DNA of 64,000 bases from JASGTU01 sp963821815 (GCA_963821815.1 CAWGFG010000006.1:2852001-2916000); one strand, 5' to 3'; positions 17,459-26,828 are shown, counted from the first letter of the stretch. Notes: generated by a model not told the origin, from the letters alone. Numbers and translations are program-made.

Positions 17459-17946
17459 GGGTGTTCATTGCGTGTGCACCGGAAGTTATTAGTATGGATG
17501 AACTGCGATGAACCGTTCGACCGGTTTTCAGTTGCCGCGCATGCGCCGTTGCGAACTAATTTGCGAATTGGCGATAAAATTTGGGATGTGCGATGTGTCG
17601 TCGAAAACTGCCTTGCTGAACGGTTATCAGATTGGTCACTACTCTATCATGTTTAGGATGCAACCGCAATGAAAAAGGGGCATCGCGAGCACGTGTATGA
17701 TATTCACATTTCTGTGGTACCGGTTCATCAGACAGACTTTTTGCTACTTTCTCATCCTGCACTGGCAAGTCTCATGATGCCATAAATTGACATAAGTATA
17801 CTTCCAGAGGGGACGTGTTACAATAAGGTGGAGGCAGCCTGGATTGAACTAGCTATATAGCGGCTTTTATTCATAGAGAACCGCCTAGAAACGATGGTGG
17901 CTTCGCTCGGCCATCATTGAATGCGGCGCGGAGAACAGGAGACGAA
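17459..17946. other. Divergent intergenic region between the sugar island and the 313-aa gene
   Basis: About 490 bp without a credible gene between divergent start codons. It should hold the promoter of the sugar island (minus) and that of the plus-strand gene at 17947. A TTGACA with an adjacent AAGTATACTT palindrome occurs near 17787-17802, but no -10 at normal spacing fits, so I call no promoter. Confidence 0.4.
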
Positions 17947-18888
17947 ATGACAACCGTAATTGAGCAGAAGCATCCGTTTGAAGTTGGCAAGAAATATCGT
18001 AATGAGCTAGGCGAATATATGGTGGTGGAACTCGACTGGCCCGATATGGTGATCCAGATGGAAGACGGAAACGAGATAACCTCGCCTATCGCGTTGCAGC
18101 AGCGCATCTGGGAACGGCTTCAAGAGGAGAAGCGAACTCGCAAGCGTCGGGCGGCCGAGAAGAAAGCAGCCACACGGTCGACACGCAGCAAGAACCGTTC
18201 CCGATATGGAAAGAAATTTAACGGGTTAACCGAATCAGATTTCGGTCCCAGCCTCGCCGGCACAAGCTGGCGTCGCAAAGAAGAACTGGGCGGTTTGCTC
18301 GCCCGCTACACGTCCGAACGTACAGACGATCTGTATGATTCGTCACCGGTGGCGCGGCGTCCTCAGGTGCACATTGTCAAACCCGCATACTATCGAGCCA
18401 AGGACAAACAACACGCGGCTAAGTTCCTCTTCTCTTTGGATTCGGAAGAAGTATTCTATGGCTTCTACATTGAGAAGAGCGACAAAGCGATGGACGAGAC
18501 CTGGGACTGGCCTCGGTTCCTCAAGTCGTTCGCATCCGACACACAGCTTCAGGCAACGGCAACGGTCGCCATGCAGGAACTGGAACTGAGCTGGTTCTAC
18601 AATTTGGGTCACGAAGAAAGTGCTGGAAATCGCTATCGGGTCGTGGAAGACGGTGTTCTACAATTGATGGATGGGAAAGAAGGCAAGGCTGTGGAGTGGG
18701 ACGACTTCATTTCAGACCTCAGGGAGCTCCCGGAGAAGACTTGGTGCGACCTCTACCTGGGTAAGTCGATCAGCAAACAGGAAGCCATCGAGTTAGGCGT
18801 TGGGATTGCCAATGCTGCCGCATCCGTTTATGCCGCTCTGGCGCCACTCTATGATGCATCGCTCAATCCTGCGCTGGAGGCTGAGTAA
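17947..18888 (+). CDS. Protein of unknown function (313 aa)
   Basis: I do not recognise this family. The ATG at 17947 has GGAG upstream and is preferred to an in-frame start ten codons earlier. The first ~55 residues form a small beta-rich unit with acidic and aromatic residues (VGKKYRNELGEYMVVEL). A strongly basic stretch (residues ~60-95, many Lys/Arg) follows that could bind nucleic acid, then an alpha/beta region rich in Trp and Asp. No signal peptide or membrane segment. The last 26 bp overlap the 3' end of the convergent MscS gene. Confidence 0.75.
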   Translation: MTTVIEQKHPFEVGKKYRNELGEYMVVELDWPDMVIQMEDGNEITSPIALQQRIWERLQEEKRTRKRRAAEKKAATRSTRSKNRSRYGKKFNGLTESDFGPSLAGTSWRRKEELGGLLARYTSERTDDLYDSSPVARRPQVHIVKPAYYRAKDKQHAAKFLFSLDSEEVFYGFYIEKSDKAMDETWDWPRFLKSFASDTQLQATATVAMQELELSWFYNLGHEESAGNRYRVVEDGVLQLMDGKEGKAVEWDDFISDLRELPEKTWCDLYLGKSISKQEAIELGVGIANAAASVYAALAPLYDASLNPALEAE

Positions 18889-19678
18889 TGTGAACGTCCC
18901 GTTGCGGAAATGGAATCGTAATGCCTTCACGGTCAAAGCGCAGTTTGAGGGCTTGCGTCGTGTCCCATTGCACGCGCCAGTAGTCTGCCGCCTGCACAAA
19001 TGGGCGCACGCCGATGTCTACTCCGTTGTCTCCTAGCTCCAGGACGACGATCAAGGGCTCCGGATCCGGTAAGATCCGACTGTCTTCGGTCAGCAACTGA
19101 CGGATGACTTGCATGGCATGGACGAGGTCATCCTGATAGCTGATGGAGACAACCATGTCGACGCGCAGTATGCCCATTTTGGAGTAATTCAGCAGACCTT
19201 CCTGCTGTATCTTGCCATTGGGCAGTACTGCATACTTCCTATCCGCCCGCACAATCGTTGTGTTCAGCAGCTCAATTTCAGTAACAGTGCCGATAATGCC
19301 GCACGTTTCGACTATGTCGCCACTTTCAAAGTGTTTGAAGAGCAGGAAGTTAATGGTAGCGGCGATGTCGCGCAGGGACTGTTGCAGTGCAATTCCGAGT
19401 ACGATAAAAACCGCCGCTGCCACTAGCAGTACATTTTGAATGGCAACGCCGAGCACAATCAGCGCAACCATTATCGCCAGCAGCCAAATGCCATAGTGGC
19501 TAGCCGTTATGGTCAGAGTGATCAGTGACGGTGAAAGCGCAGTCCCTGCTAATACCTTGCGAAGGCGAAAACTGCTCCAACCGTTGAACCAACGCGCGGC
19601 TACTAGTACGGCGAATGCACCTCCGATGCGAAGTGCGATTCCGATTATCGAGTAAAGTATCGTGTCAGAATTCATCAT
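18863..19678 (-). CDS. MscS-family small-conductance mechanosensitive channel
   Basis: A 271-residue channel that releases osmolytes on membrane tension. Three hydrophobic segments fill the first ~110 residues. The MscS pore and beta-domain signature follows: ALQQSLRDIAA, HFESGDIVETCGIIGTV, LPNGK and NYSKMG. The protein ends with IPFPQRDVHI, the usual MscS terminus that lines the lateral portals. GTG-ATG-ATG occur in tandem; the ATG at 19678 is chosen for its spacing to AAAGG. It overlaps the convergent upstream gene by 26 bp at the 3' ends. Confidence 0.93.
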   Translation of the reverse strand: MMNSDTILYSIIGIALRIGGAFAVLVAARWFNGWSSFRLRKVLAGTALSPSLITLTITASHYGIWLLAIMVALIVLGVAIQNVLLVAAAVFIVLGIALQQSLRDIAATINFLLFKHFESGDIVETCGIIGTVTEIELLNTTIVRADRKYAVLPNGKIQQEGLLNYSKMGILRVDMVVSISYQDDLVHAMQVIRQLLTEDSRILPDPEPLIVVLELGDNGVDIGVRPFVQAADYWRVQWDTTQALKLRFDREGITIPFPQRDVHITQPPAQD

Positions 19679-19748
19679 CACGACCTTTCCTGCACTTGCC
19701 GGCTATTTGTGCAGTTGCGTTAGGAACGCGGCGGTTATCGCTGTAGCG

Positions 19749-21047
19749 TTAGGTGACCTGTTCACGATACGTAGCACTAGTATAGCTGCGCAGCTTAGGA
19801 TTCCGCCATGCAGCTATCGCAACCATGCCCACGACCATCACGCCCCCGGTAATGATAGTAAGCGGCGCACCAATGACGGACGCCATTAGACCGGCGCGCA
19901 CCTCACCCAGCTCGGGACCACCAGTGAAGAATATCATATTCACGCCGACCATGCGCCCCCGCAATTCGTCCGGTGTGACCGTTTGGCGAATGGTGCCACG
20001 AATAATCGACGAAACCGTATCTGCCGCGCCGGTGAAGCTCCAGAGCAGGTAGGATAGAACGAAGAGGGTAGACATGCCGAATAGCGCGGTGGCTGCGCCG
20101 TAAACGGCAACGCAAATGAGAAAGACCATTCCCTGTCGATAGATATTCTTGCGGAAGGAGACAATGATATTGGCGACAAGATTGCCAACCGGCTGCGCAG
20201 TAGCCAGCACGCCATAGCCGGTCGCGCCCATGCCTAAGATGTCGCCGGCAAGGATGGGCAACATGGTGCGTGCCGAGCCGAGTACTGTGGCCATGAAGTC
20301 GATGGTCATGGTGCTCCAGATGACTTTCGTGCGATAGGTGAATCGAAAGCCCTCGGCCACATGCTTCCATCCGAGCAGTGCCATGGGTTTGCGGTCCTGC
20401 TCCACATCGTGCATGAGCAGCAGTGTAATGAGCGCGGGGACATAGAGCAGGCTGCCCAAGGCATAGACTACGCTCAGCCCTGCCGCGTCCACTAGGAAAC
20501 CGGCAAGTAGCGGTCCTAAGATCGTGCCAATGGTATTGCGCATGGTGAATAGGCTCATGGCGTTGAGCAGATGCGCCCGTGGTACCAGATTCGGCGTCAG
20601 CGACTCACGGGCAGGCGTTTCCAGCGCAGAGGCGGCGCCCATGCCTGCCGCAATGAGATAGAGTTCTTTGGCGCCGGTATTGCCGCGCAAGGCGATGACC
20701 GTCAAAACTGCCGCGATGAGCATGGTAGCGCCCTGTGTAACAAACATGAGTTTGCGGCGGTTGACCATGTCTGCGAGTAACCCACCGGGTACGGCGAAGA
20801 GAAATACAGGTAGCACGCGCGCCAAACTTAAACCGCTCAATCCAAGCGCACTGGCGCTTAGGTCGAATGAATGGCCAAAAAGCATGATGGTCGTGGAAGA
20901 ATCGCGCAGTAGCTCGTAGATATTCCAATTGAGGGCAATGACCAGCATCATCTGTGCAAGCGTCGAGGAAACTTGCCCCGACCAAAGCAGGCGAAAGTCC
21001 CTATGCTGCAACGATACAAGGCGTCCTGCAAGGCTAGAAAACGACAT
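19749..21047 (-). CDS. MFS transporter (EntS/MFS_3-like exporter)
   Basis: A 432-residue major facilitator protein with about 12 membrane segments. The N-terminal FRLLWSGQVSSTLA stretch and the loop-2 motif GLLADMVNRRK place it near the EntS/macrolide-exporter (MFS_3) group of proton-driven drug or siderophore exporters. A second loop motif (TPDELRGRMVGVN) lies between segments 10 and 11. No regulator or biosynthetic gene is next to it, so the substrate is unknown. Confidence 0.9.
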   Translation of the reverse strand: MSFSSLAGRLVSLQHRDFRLLWSGQVSSTLAQMMLVIALNWNIYELLRDSSTTIMLFGHSFDLSASALGLSGLSLARVLPVFLFAVPGGLLADMVNRRKLMFVTQGATMLIAAVLTVIALRGNTGAKELYLIAAGMGAASALETPARESLTPNLVPRAHLLNAMSLFTMRNTIGTILGPLLAGFLVDAAGLSVVYALGSLLYVPALITLLLMHDVEQDRKPMALLGWKHVAEGFRFTYRTKVIWSTMTIDFMATVLGSARTMLPILAGDILGMGATGYGVLATAQPVGNLVANIIVSFRKNIYRQGMVFLICVAVYGAATALFGMSTLFVLSYLLWSFTGAADTVSSIIRGTIRQTVTPDELRGRMVGVNMIFFTGGPELGEVRAGLMASVIGAPLTIITGGVMVVGMVAIAAWRNPKLRSYTSATYREQVT

Positions 21048-21114
21048 ATTCGTCCAACTAACGAAGTGTGTCTGCTAGAGACATCCGGCTGTGTTCAGAT
21101 TTGGCTGCCAGTAT

Positions 21115-22269
21115 TCAATCTGTTCGGATATGGCTGACAGCTAGGCGCTCGAGTGCGCTTTCACAGACTTCGACACCTAGGCCTGGCTTCTTAGGCACAT
21201 CCACATAGCTGTCCACCTGGTCGAACACGACGTCGCACAGTTCATCGCGGATGGCGCTGGGTGTGCGGTCGAACTCCATGACGGGCTCCTGGATGTACGG
21301 CAGCGGATTGCGCGCCGGCGGGCAAGGGGGCAACGTCGCAGCAACATGCAGCGTCGCCGCGATCATGATGGACGACCCCCACACGTGGGGGTTGACCTGC
21401 ACGCCCAGCGCATTGGCCATGAGGGCCACGTTGCGCATCTCGCCGATGCCGCCCACGTTGCCCACGTCCGGCTGGATAATGTCGAAGCAGCCCTTCTGCA
21501 AGGGTTCACGATACTCGTATCGCGTGCGAAGGGCTTCACCGCCGGCAATGGCCATTGGCAGCTTGTTTTTCACTTGCAGGCAACTATCCGTGTCCAGCGT
21601 GGCGACCGGCTCTTCGAACCAGAAGATGTCCAGATCGGCCAAGCGCTGGCCCAGACGAATGGCGGAGGCAGCACTGTAGCTCTGATTGGCGTCCACCATG
21701 AGATAGACGTCCGGCCCTATAGCCTCGCGCAGGGCAGCCACGCGGGCCACATCTTCATGCATGGGAAGGCCGCCGACCTTCGTCTTCATGCCACGGTAAC
21801 CCGCCTCGACGTAACCCCGTGCTTCGTCCAATAATCGGTCCGGAAACTCGCCGTCCGTGTAGTAGAGGCCAGTGGCATAGACCGCAACCCTGTCGCGTAT
21901 GCGACCGCCCAACAGCTCGTGCACGGGCAGTCCGCTCGCCTTGCCCGCCAGATCCCACAGCGCAATATCGACGGCGCTGATGGCGCTGCCGCCGTAGCCT
22001 ACGCCGTCGTTGCGGTTATGCAGTGCGCCATACATTCGTTGCCACAGAAAATTGCGCTGCATGGGATCTTGGCCCAGGAGCAGCGGCGCCAACTCCGCCA
22101 CAACTGCAGCCGACGCGCCGCTGCATCCTTCGCCCCAACCGACAATGCCGACGTCGGTTTCGACCTTAACCAGGCCGATGGTGCGTTTATCGATCCAACC
22201 CTGTGACCAGCCGAACGGAATGTCGATTGGGCTCTCCAGCAGGTACGTTTGGATACCAGTGATCTTCAT
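21115..22269 (-). CDS. Mandelate racemase/muconate-lactonizing (enolase superfamily) enzyme
   Basis: A 384-residue enolase-superfamily protein of the mandelate racemase subgroup. It has the capping domain, then KTKVG (the KxK base), the Mg ligands Asp in LMVDANQ, Glu in WFEEPV and Glu in AGGEALR, an Asp in IIQPDVGN, and the His in NPHVWGSS. This layout abstracts the proton alpha to a carboxylate; many members are acid-sugar dehydratases (galactonate, rhamnonate, glucarate types) and others racemases. GAGAGG precedes the ATG. An acid-sugar dehydratase would suit the adjacent sugar genes, but this gene is separated from them. Confidence 0.92.
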   Translation of the reverse strand: MKITGIQTYLLESPIDIPFGWSQGWIDKRTIGLVKVETDVGIVGWGEGCSGASAAVVAELAPLLLGQDPMQRNFLWQRMYGALHNRNDGVGYGGSAISAVDIALWDLAGKASGLPVHELLGGRIRDRVAVYATGLYYTDGEFPDRLLDEARGYVEAGYRGMKTKVGGLPMHEDVARVAALREAIGPDVYLMVDANQSYSAASAIRLGQRLADLDIFWFEEPVATLDTDSCLQVKNKLPMAIAGGEALRTRYEYREPLQKGCFDIIQPDVGNVGGIGEMRNVALMANALGVQVNPHVWGSSIMIAATLHVAATLPPCPPARNPLPYIQEPVMEFDRTPSAIRDELCDVVFDQVDSYVDVPKKPGLGVEVCESALERLAVSHIRTD

Positions 22270-22392
22270 GTTCGGCGCCTCTCGGGTATTGATTTGTGTG
22301 GTCGCAATTTTGCAAGGTGGACGCGGATCAGAGTGATTGAATCAGAGCGAATTGCGTGGTATCCGCTTGACAAGCTTTGAAATGCGAATTGA

Positions 22393-22421
22393 TTGGGCTG
22401 CTATAGCAGCCAGTGTACAAT
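22393..22421 (+). promoter_or_regulatory. Possible promoter with a 16-bp palindrome in its spacer
   Basis: TTGGGC (22393) and TACAAT (22416) are 17 bp apart. The spacer region contains GGCTGCTATAGCAGCC (22396-22411), a perfect palindrome well placed for a repressor operator. This would drive the plus-strand DHFR-like gene. The rest of the 357-bp divergent gap shows nothing else definite. Confidence 0.4.
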
Positions 22422-22626
22422 TGGCTCGTCCAGGCTGCGAATCGCGCATGTGGGCAGTTAGTGGATGCGCTTGTGGGGTATGACAACTTGGCGGGGTAAA
22501 AGGGTGGCAGGGTGATCAGGCATTTTAACGTGCGTCCAATACTTTGTGCGTCAATACAATGTTGGACAACTGTAGTCGATAGGTGGGAACGACGTTGAAT
22601 CTCTCAGTTCGAAGGGTAGGCATATT

Positions 22627-23184
22627 GTGGCGAAATTGATCTATCTCACGCTGATGTCGTTGGATGGGTACATTGAGGATACTGAGGGCGGGTTTGACTG
22701 GGCTGAACCCAGCGAGGAGGCGCATACGTATATCAACGAACTTATGCGTCCCGTTGGCGTCTTCTTCTATGGGCGCCGCATGTACGAAGTGATGACAGCC
22801 TGGGAGACGATGCCGCTGGCAGGGCAAGCGCTCTATCTGCAGGACTTCGCACAGATCTGGCAATCGGCTGAGAAGATCGTCTACTCGAGCAAGCTTGAGT
22901 CGGTCTCCACTAAAAATACGCGCGTGGAACGTGGTTTCGACCCGGGCGCCATTCGGCAGATGAAATCGGAATCCGGGTCAGACATGGCGATAGGCGGCTC
23001 GGAACTGGCAGCTGCAATGTTTAGCAACGGGTTAGTCGACGAATGTCACCTCTTTATCGCTCCAGTCGTCGTAGGTGGCGGCAAGCGTGCTTTGCCGACT
23101 GATCAGGATATGAAACTTGAGCTGATGAACGAACAACGTTTCGATAAGAAGATGGCCTATCTCCACTATCGCGTCATGCATTGA
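22627..23184 (+). CDS. DHFR/RibD C-terminal-like reductase (185 aa)
   Basis: A small NAD(P)H-binding reductase of the YyaP/RibD C-terminal-domain family. It starts LIYLTLMSLDGYIED, has FYGRRMYEVM at about residue 50, and AIGGSELAAAMF plus a C-terminal IAPVVVGGGK. The start is GTG with AGGGTAGG upstream. Cellular substrate unknown; the fold matches dihydrofolate reductase. A second, diverged family member lies at 41527-42060. It is followed by an SDR gene 57 bp downstream on the same strand. Confidence 0.88.
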   Translation: MAKLIYLTLMSLDGYIEDTEGGFDWAEPSEEAHTYINELMRPVGVFFYGRRMYEVMTAWETMPLAGQALYLQDFAQIWQSAEKIVYSSKLESVSTKNTRVERGFDPGAIRQMKSESGSDMAIGGSELAAAMFSNGLVDECHLFIAPVVVGGGKRALPTDQDMKLELMNEQRFDKKMAYLHYRVMH

Positions 23185-23241
23185 GACGAAGGCGGACGTT
23201 TTGCTTGGCTGGCTGTGTAGCCACCGAATGGGGCAACGAGA

Positions 23242-24288
23242 ATGGCAGCTGTATTAGTCACAGGAGCAAACGGACACATAGGCGCACAGACAGTCCGTCG
23301 CCTACTTGAGCAAGGGCACAAGGTGATCGGCACTGTTCGAGAGGGTGCGGATATGCGCGGACTTCAAGGCCTGGATGTTGAGACACGCTATGCGGACGTC
23401 ATGGATGCCGACGCGGTGAACGCGGCCATTCGCGACTGTGATGCGGTGATCCACTGTGCGGCCGTCTATGCAATCTGGGCAAAAAACGTCGACGACATCG
23501 TAGCGCCCTCCATTGTCGGCACGCAGAATGTCTTTCGCGCAGCCAAAGAAGCCGGCGTTCAGCGCATAGTCTTCACTAGTTCTATTGCCGCTATAGGCTT
23601 TTCGGACTCGCCTGAATCCATACGCACAGCCGATAATTGGAATTTGGGTACCGAACATCCCTATTTTGTCGCCAAGATGCGAGGTGAGCAGGAAGCCATC
23701 CGTCTATCCGAAGAATATGGAATCGATCTCGTTCGCCTATGCCCGGCGATGATGCTAGGACCGTATGACTATCGTGTCACGCCATCGACCAAACTGATTA
23801 TGGACTTAATTAACGGCAGCGGCATCACCTATAGCGGCGGCATGAACATCGTGCACGTGCAGGACGTAGCCATGGTGCACGCTAAGGCGGTTGAGCTAGG
23901 CGAGCCGGGCAAGCGCTACATCATCGGCGGCACGAATCTAGATATGCACGAAATCGGCGACCTGGTTGAGAAGTGGACTGGTATTCGTCCCCGCCATCTG
24001 GGCATGGGGCGCGACGTTGCCATGGCAATGGGCAGCGTCTTGGAAGGCGTATCGAAACTCACCGGCAAGGAGCCGCAGTTCACGCGCAGCACAGCCGACG
24101 AGCATGTCCAGCGCTGGCAGTACTTCGACTGTTCGGATACGTACCGCACGTTTGACTACACGCCCACCGATGCGGACACGGTAATGCGCGACACCGTGGG
24201 CTGGCTGCTCTACCTAGGTAAGATTCGGCGGGAGTTGCAGCCGGAGTATCTTGAGAAACTATCGGCCAATTCCATGTGGATCGCGTAG
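23242..24288 (+). CDS. NAD-dependent epimerase/dehydratase family protein (extended SDR)
   Basis: A 348-residue extended SDR. It has TGANGHIG at residue 7, an Asp at the end of a later strand (ADVMDAD), and FTSSIAAIGF. The catalytic Tyr-x3-Lys appears as YFVAKMRGE (YFVAK). It resembles the dihydroflavonol reductase/HpnA/3-beta-HSD group, whose members reduce ketones or epimerise sugars and lipids. ACGAGAATG suggests a weak ribosome site. It may be co-transcribed with the upstream DHFR-like gene. No closer function can be stated. Confidence 0.88.
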   Translation: MAAVLVTGANGHIGAQTVRRLLEQGHKVIGTVREGADMRGLQGLDVETRYADVMDADAVNAAIRDCDAVIHCAAVYAIWAKNVDDIVAPSIVGTQNVFRAAKEAGVQRIVFTSSIAAIGFSDSPESIRTADNWNLGTEHPYFVAKMRGEQEAIRLSEEYGIDLVRLCPAMMLGPYDYRVTPSTKLIMDLINGSGITYSGGMNIVHVQDVAMVHAKAVELGEPGKRYIIGGTNLDMHEIGDLVEKWTGIRPRHLGMGRDVAMAMGSVLEGVSKLTGKEPQFTRSTADEHVQRWQYFDCSDTYRTFDYTPTDADTVMRDTVGWLLYLGKIRRELQPEYLEKLSANSMWIA

Positions 24289-24315
24289 AGCCACCGAGAA
24301 TTATCAGCATATAGG

Positions 24316-24450
24316 TCATTCACTAGCCTTGCCAACCCAGTCCCACCAGAAAGCTTGACTCAGACGCTCATACACGCCGGGTGAGTCCGTCATGAGCGCC
24401 ACCTCGCGGTTGAGCTTGTGGCTGACCTCGTCGCCGATGAGACTAGGCAT
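24316..24450 (-). pseudogene. 3'-terminal remnant of a phospholipase-D-like gene (copy A)
   Basis: The minus strand reads SLIGDEVSHKLNREVALM and on through a Trp-rich end to a TGA, matching the last ~45 residues of the intact PLD-like protein at 29542-31548. Over 24337-24417 the DNA differs at about five positions from 29557-29637. Further upstream the similarity fades into unrelated sequence, and no start exists. It is a decayed or partial duplicate. Confidence 0.85.
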
Positions 24451-24627
24451 GACGCAATACGCTGGCTCCTACTCACGGGTGAGATTCAACAGAATTTACC
24501 TGCGGTCGGTCTTGAAGCGCTGGCTCCGGAATCCATGAGGCTTCGGTAATCTATGGATGGCGACTTTGACACGGTCGCTATCGATGATATCGTGGGCCCC
24601 TGATTAATTACACATATGGGAGGAAGT

Positions 24628-24768
24628 ATGGAAGTCTTGTATAGCACATTGTTTTGGGGATCTCCAGTTGGTTTAGGTTTGTTCTTTTTCTTTTCTTGTA
24701 CAGGCGCTGGCATACTCTTTTGGGGAATATCCCATTTCATCAAAGCCAATAGGGACAGTATCGAGTAA
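24628..24768 (+). CDS. Putative 46-residue single-span membrane peptide
   Basis: The ATG at 24628 has a strong GGGAGGAAG site just upstream, and the frame runs 46 codons to TAA. The product begins MEVLYSTLFWGSP, carries a Phe/Gly/Leu-rich membrane helix (residues ~14-36), and ends in a polar tail (IKANRDSIE). It lies between two remnants of the phospholipase-D-like gene. Small membrane peptides of this kind can be toxins or subunits of larger complexes, but no family is recognised and chance occurrence is possible. Confidence 0.4.
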   Translation: MEVLYSTLFWGSPVGLGLFFFFSCTGAGILFWGISHFIKANRDSIE

Positions 24769-25030
24769 AGGAAGCGCTATAACCAATAATGGATTTGTTT
24801 AGTAGAGGAGCAGAACTATCTATTCAATCGAAAGCAAAGCCTACACTATGAATCTCGGTCAAAAACGATCGTCGGTTATTGCCCAACATGATCATTGATA
24901 CTGCTCTCGCCGATTGCACGAAACCTCACTGCGGCGAATCGTTATTACACCATGACTGAGTTGATTGCCTATCGTCCTGCCGTTCGTAATATTGCGGCAG
25001 TTCGGTCACGTGCTTAGAACAACGCTCCAG
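24769..25030. other. Gene-free stretch in the accessory region
   Basis: Between the small membrane ORF and the second PLD remnant there is no credible ORF, RNA or repeat. The section 25138-25462 is likewise empty apart from a 15-codon ORF with a good ribosome site near 25294. This whole 24.3-25.5 kb block looks like decaying DNA. Confidence 0.4.
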
Positions 25031-25137
25031 CTAATGGCTGACCTCGCCGCCTAAGAGGCTGCCCACGGCGCACCAGCGTTCTTCACCGAGGTGCAGGAAT
25101 ACCAGTTTGCCGTGCAGCCCGCCGCCCGCGGCTTCAG
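25031..25137 (-). pseudogene. Internal remnant of a phospholipase-D-like gene (copy B)
   Basis: The minus strand reads GGGLHGKLVFLHLGEERW and continues to GGEVSH before a TAG, corresponding to the second HKD region of the intact PLD-like protein. Its 3' end repeats about 25 bp also found in remnant A (the GEVSH codons), so A and B may be two separate copies or one gene split with a duplication. Confidence 0.82.
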
Positions 25138-25462
25138 CCGGTCAAGTCAAAATTCTACAACCAAACTGGGGCCATTACTAGCTTCTCTGCGCTGCTAGCG
25201 AAGCCTGCTGCGTAAGCGATAACAGCCTGAAAATATGAAATACCGTTGCGACTGCATGCACGCTCAACGGGACCGTAATCGAGGAGAATCCAGATGATGA
25301 GAAAGAATAATAAGGGGAAAATGGACAAAATGCTACGGTAAGTGCATTGAAGAGTTGTTACGGTAAAGGGTGGATTAGGTGTTGCTGCTGCTCTAGAGCG
25401 AGTATCGCGTAGGGCGTTGGTGGCTCTAGTATGAGCAGACGCCTAAGCCAGTAGGAGTAGTT

Positions 25463-26062
25463 ATGCTGTCTCAATCTAGTTCAGTCGCCACGAACAAGGG
25501 CCGTGCCGCCGCCGCGCTGATTCTCACCGTCTTTGGCGCCTTTTGGGCGCTAATATCGTTTTCAGACCTTGACACGGTTCTGCGAGAATGGCTTTCTTTT
25601 GTACTAGTACTCGTTACTATTCTCCTGGCTTATTTTTCCATTTCCTTGTGGATTAGAGTACGACAGCCGTCAGCCTACTCATCATGCGCACGCGAGGAAC
25701 GGGGCCGAACAAGACGAAGAAGATTTTCGGTTGTAAGCGGTACTGAAGTGGCCATGATTATCGTCGCTGCTGTCTTGCTCGGTCGCGCACAGCATGGAAA
25801 GTTAATTCCCCTGGTAATCTCCCTCATTGTCGGCATTCATTTCATACCGCTCGCCATCATTTTTCGGAATCCAACATACTTCTTGACGGGTATCGCCATG
25901 AGTTTGCTTGGGGCTATTTCGCTGTTATTCATGTACTGGGACAGTGCGTTCGCACCTTGGTTGGCCGATGTGATTGTCGGTTTGGGTAATGCCATAATCC
26001 TGTGGCTTACCGCATTATATGTGCTTTATATCGGTGGAGGGCTGCCGACCTCACCGACCTAG
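25463..26062 (+). CDS. Membrane protein of unknown function (199 aa)
   Basis: A 199-residue hydrophobic protein with about five membrane segments: two in the first 65 residues, a basic cytosolic-looking loop (REERGRTRRRRF), then three more. I do not recognise the family; it is broadly like DUF7010/HXXEE-type small membrane proteins. AGGAG stands about 8 bases before the ATG. It opens a run of four plus-strand membrane-protein genes of lower GC, which looks like an accessory cassette. Confidence 0.7.
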   Translation: MLSQSSSVATNKGRAAAALILTVFGAFWALISFSDLDTVLREWLSFVLVLVTILLAYFSISLWIRVRQPSAYSSCAREERGRTRRRRFSVVSGTEVAMIIVAAVLLGRAQHGKLIPLVISLIVGIHFIPLAIIFRNPTYFLTGIAMSLLGAISLLFMYWDSAFAPWLADVIVGLGNAIILWLTALYVLYIGGGLPTSPT

Positions 26063-26156
26063 CCCAGTGGGGCAAGTACACTACCTTAATAAGAAGCCCG
26101 CCATTCTGAAGTTGATAGGTTGGTCTGCAAGTCTATACAAGGAAAGAGGTATCAAG

Positions 26157-26792
26157 GTGCAATCGTACACTCGCTCTCGTACTCTCCTCAGCGCAGGTTC
26201 GCTTGTTGTCTCTGGCATCCTGTTCGTAATTTACCCTGCGCTTCGCCCATTTTCCGATGAAGTAACCCTTGCGGGCGCGGCCGCGTTCGGCTCGACCAAT
26301 TGGATCGTTGCCCATATGTTAGCAATGGTGGCCTTTACCCTGTTGCCGATTGGAATATATGGTGTGTATGCGGCGCTGCGTGATACTCCTGAGGAGCGCA
26401 TTGCGTTCTGGGCATTTATTGTAGGGCTGCTCGGCGTCGGTTTGACCTTACCGTTTTATGGTGGCGAAGCCTATGGGCTACACGCAATTGGACAAGAGGC
26501 CATTGCACAACAAAACGCAGACCTCCTTAGCATCGCTGCTGTGGTGCGTTCTGGCCCAGGCCTATATATGTTTCTGACTGGGCTCCTTCTACTTGGTATC
26601 AGCGGCATCATGGTTGCGGTTGCACTATGGCGCTCCAGCCGTTTTCCGACCTGGAGTGGCGTTCCATTTGCGCTTGGGCTTGCTTTGTATATTCCGCAGT
26701 TTTTTGGCACGCAGCCACTTCGCGTGTCCCACGGCGTATTGCTCGCTGTTGGCTGTATTTGGATCGCCATAGAACTTTGGCGGCAAGGCTAA
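26157..26792 (+). CDS. Membrane protein of unknown function (211 aa)
   Basis: A polytopic protein with about six membrane segments. The GTG at 26157 is chosen because AGAGGT lies about 8 bases upstream; an in-frame upstream start would overlap the previous gene and add a non-homologous-looking polar leader. The first segment follows a short basic head (MQSYTRSRT). No catalytic motif is seen. It is followed at 36 bp by the YrdB-like gene and probably shares its transcript. Confidence 0.7.
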   Translation: MQSYTRSRTLLSAGSLVVSGILFVIYPALRPFSDEVTLAGAAAFGSTNWIVAHMLAMVAFTLLPIGIYGVYAALRDTPEERIAFWAFIVGLLGVGLTLPFYGGEAYGLHAIGQEAIAQQNADLLSIAAVVRSGPGLYMFLTGLLLLGISGIMVAVALWRSSRFPTWSGVPFALGLALYIPQFFGTQPLRVSHGVLLAVGCIWIAIELWRQG

Positions 26793-26828
26793 GCAAGCGG
26801 CATTGAAATCATACAGAGGAGGGGTTGC

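Noticed and set aside
17787..17826. TTGACA with TATACT/TACAAT near 17.8 kb as a promoter
   Set aside because: The possible -10 elements are about 6 or 26 bp from the -35 element, outside the workable spacing.
24486..24749. 87-codon minus-strand ORF in the decayed region
   Set aside because: No ribosome site, low-complexity Lys/Pro composition, and opposite to the better supported 46-codon ORF.
25294..25341. 15-codon ORF with GAGGAG upstream
   Set aside because: Too short to support as a gene; no downstream gene that it could regulate as a leader peptide is close enough.
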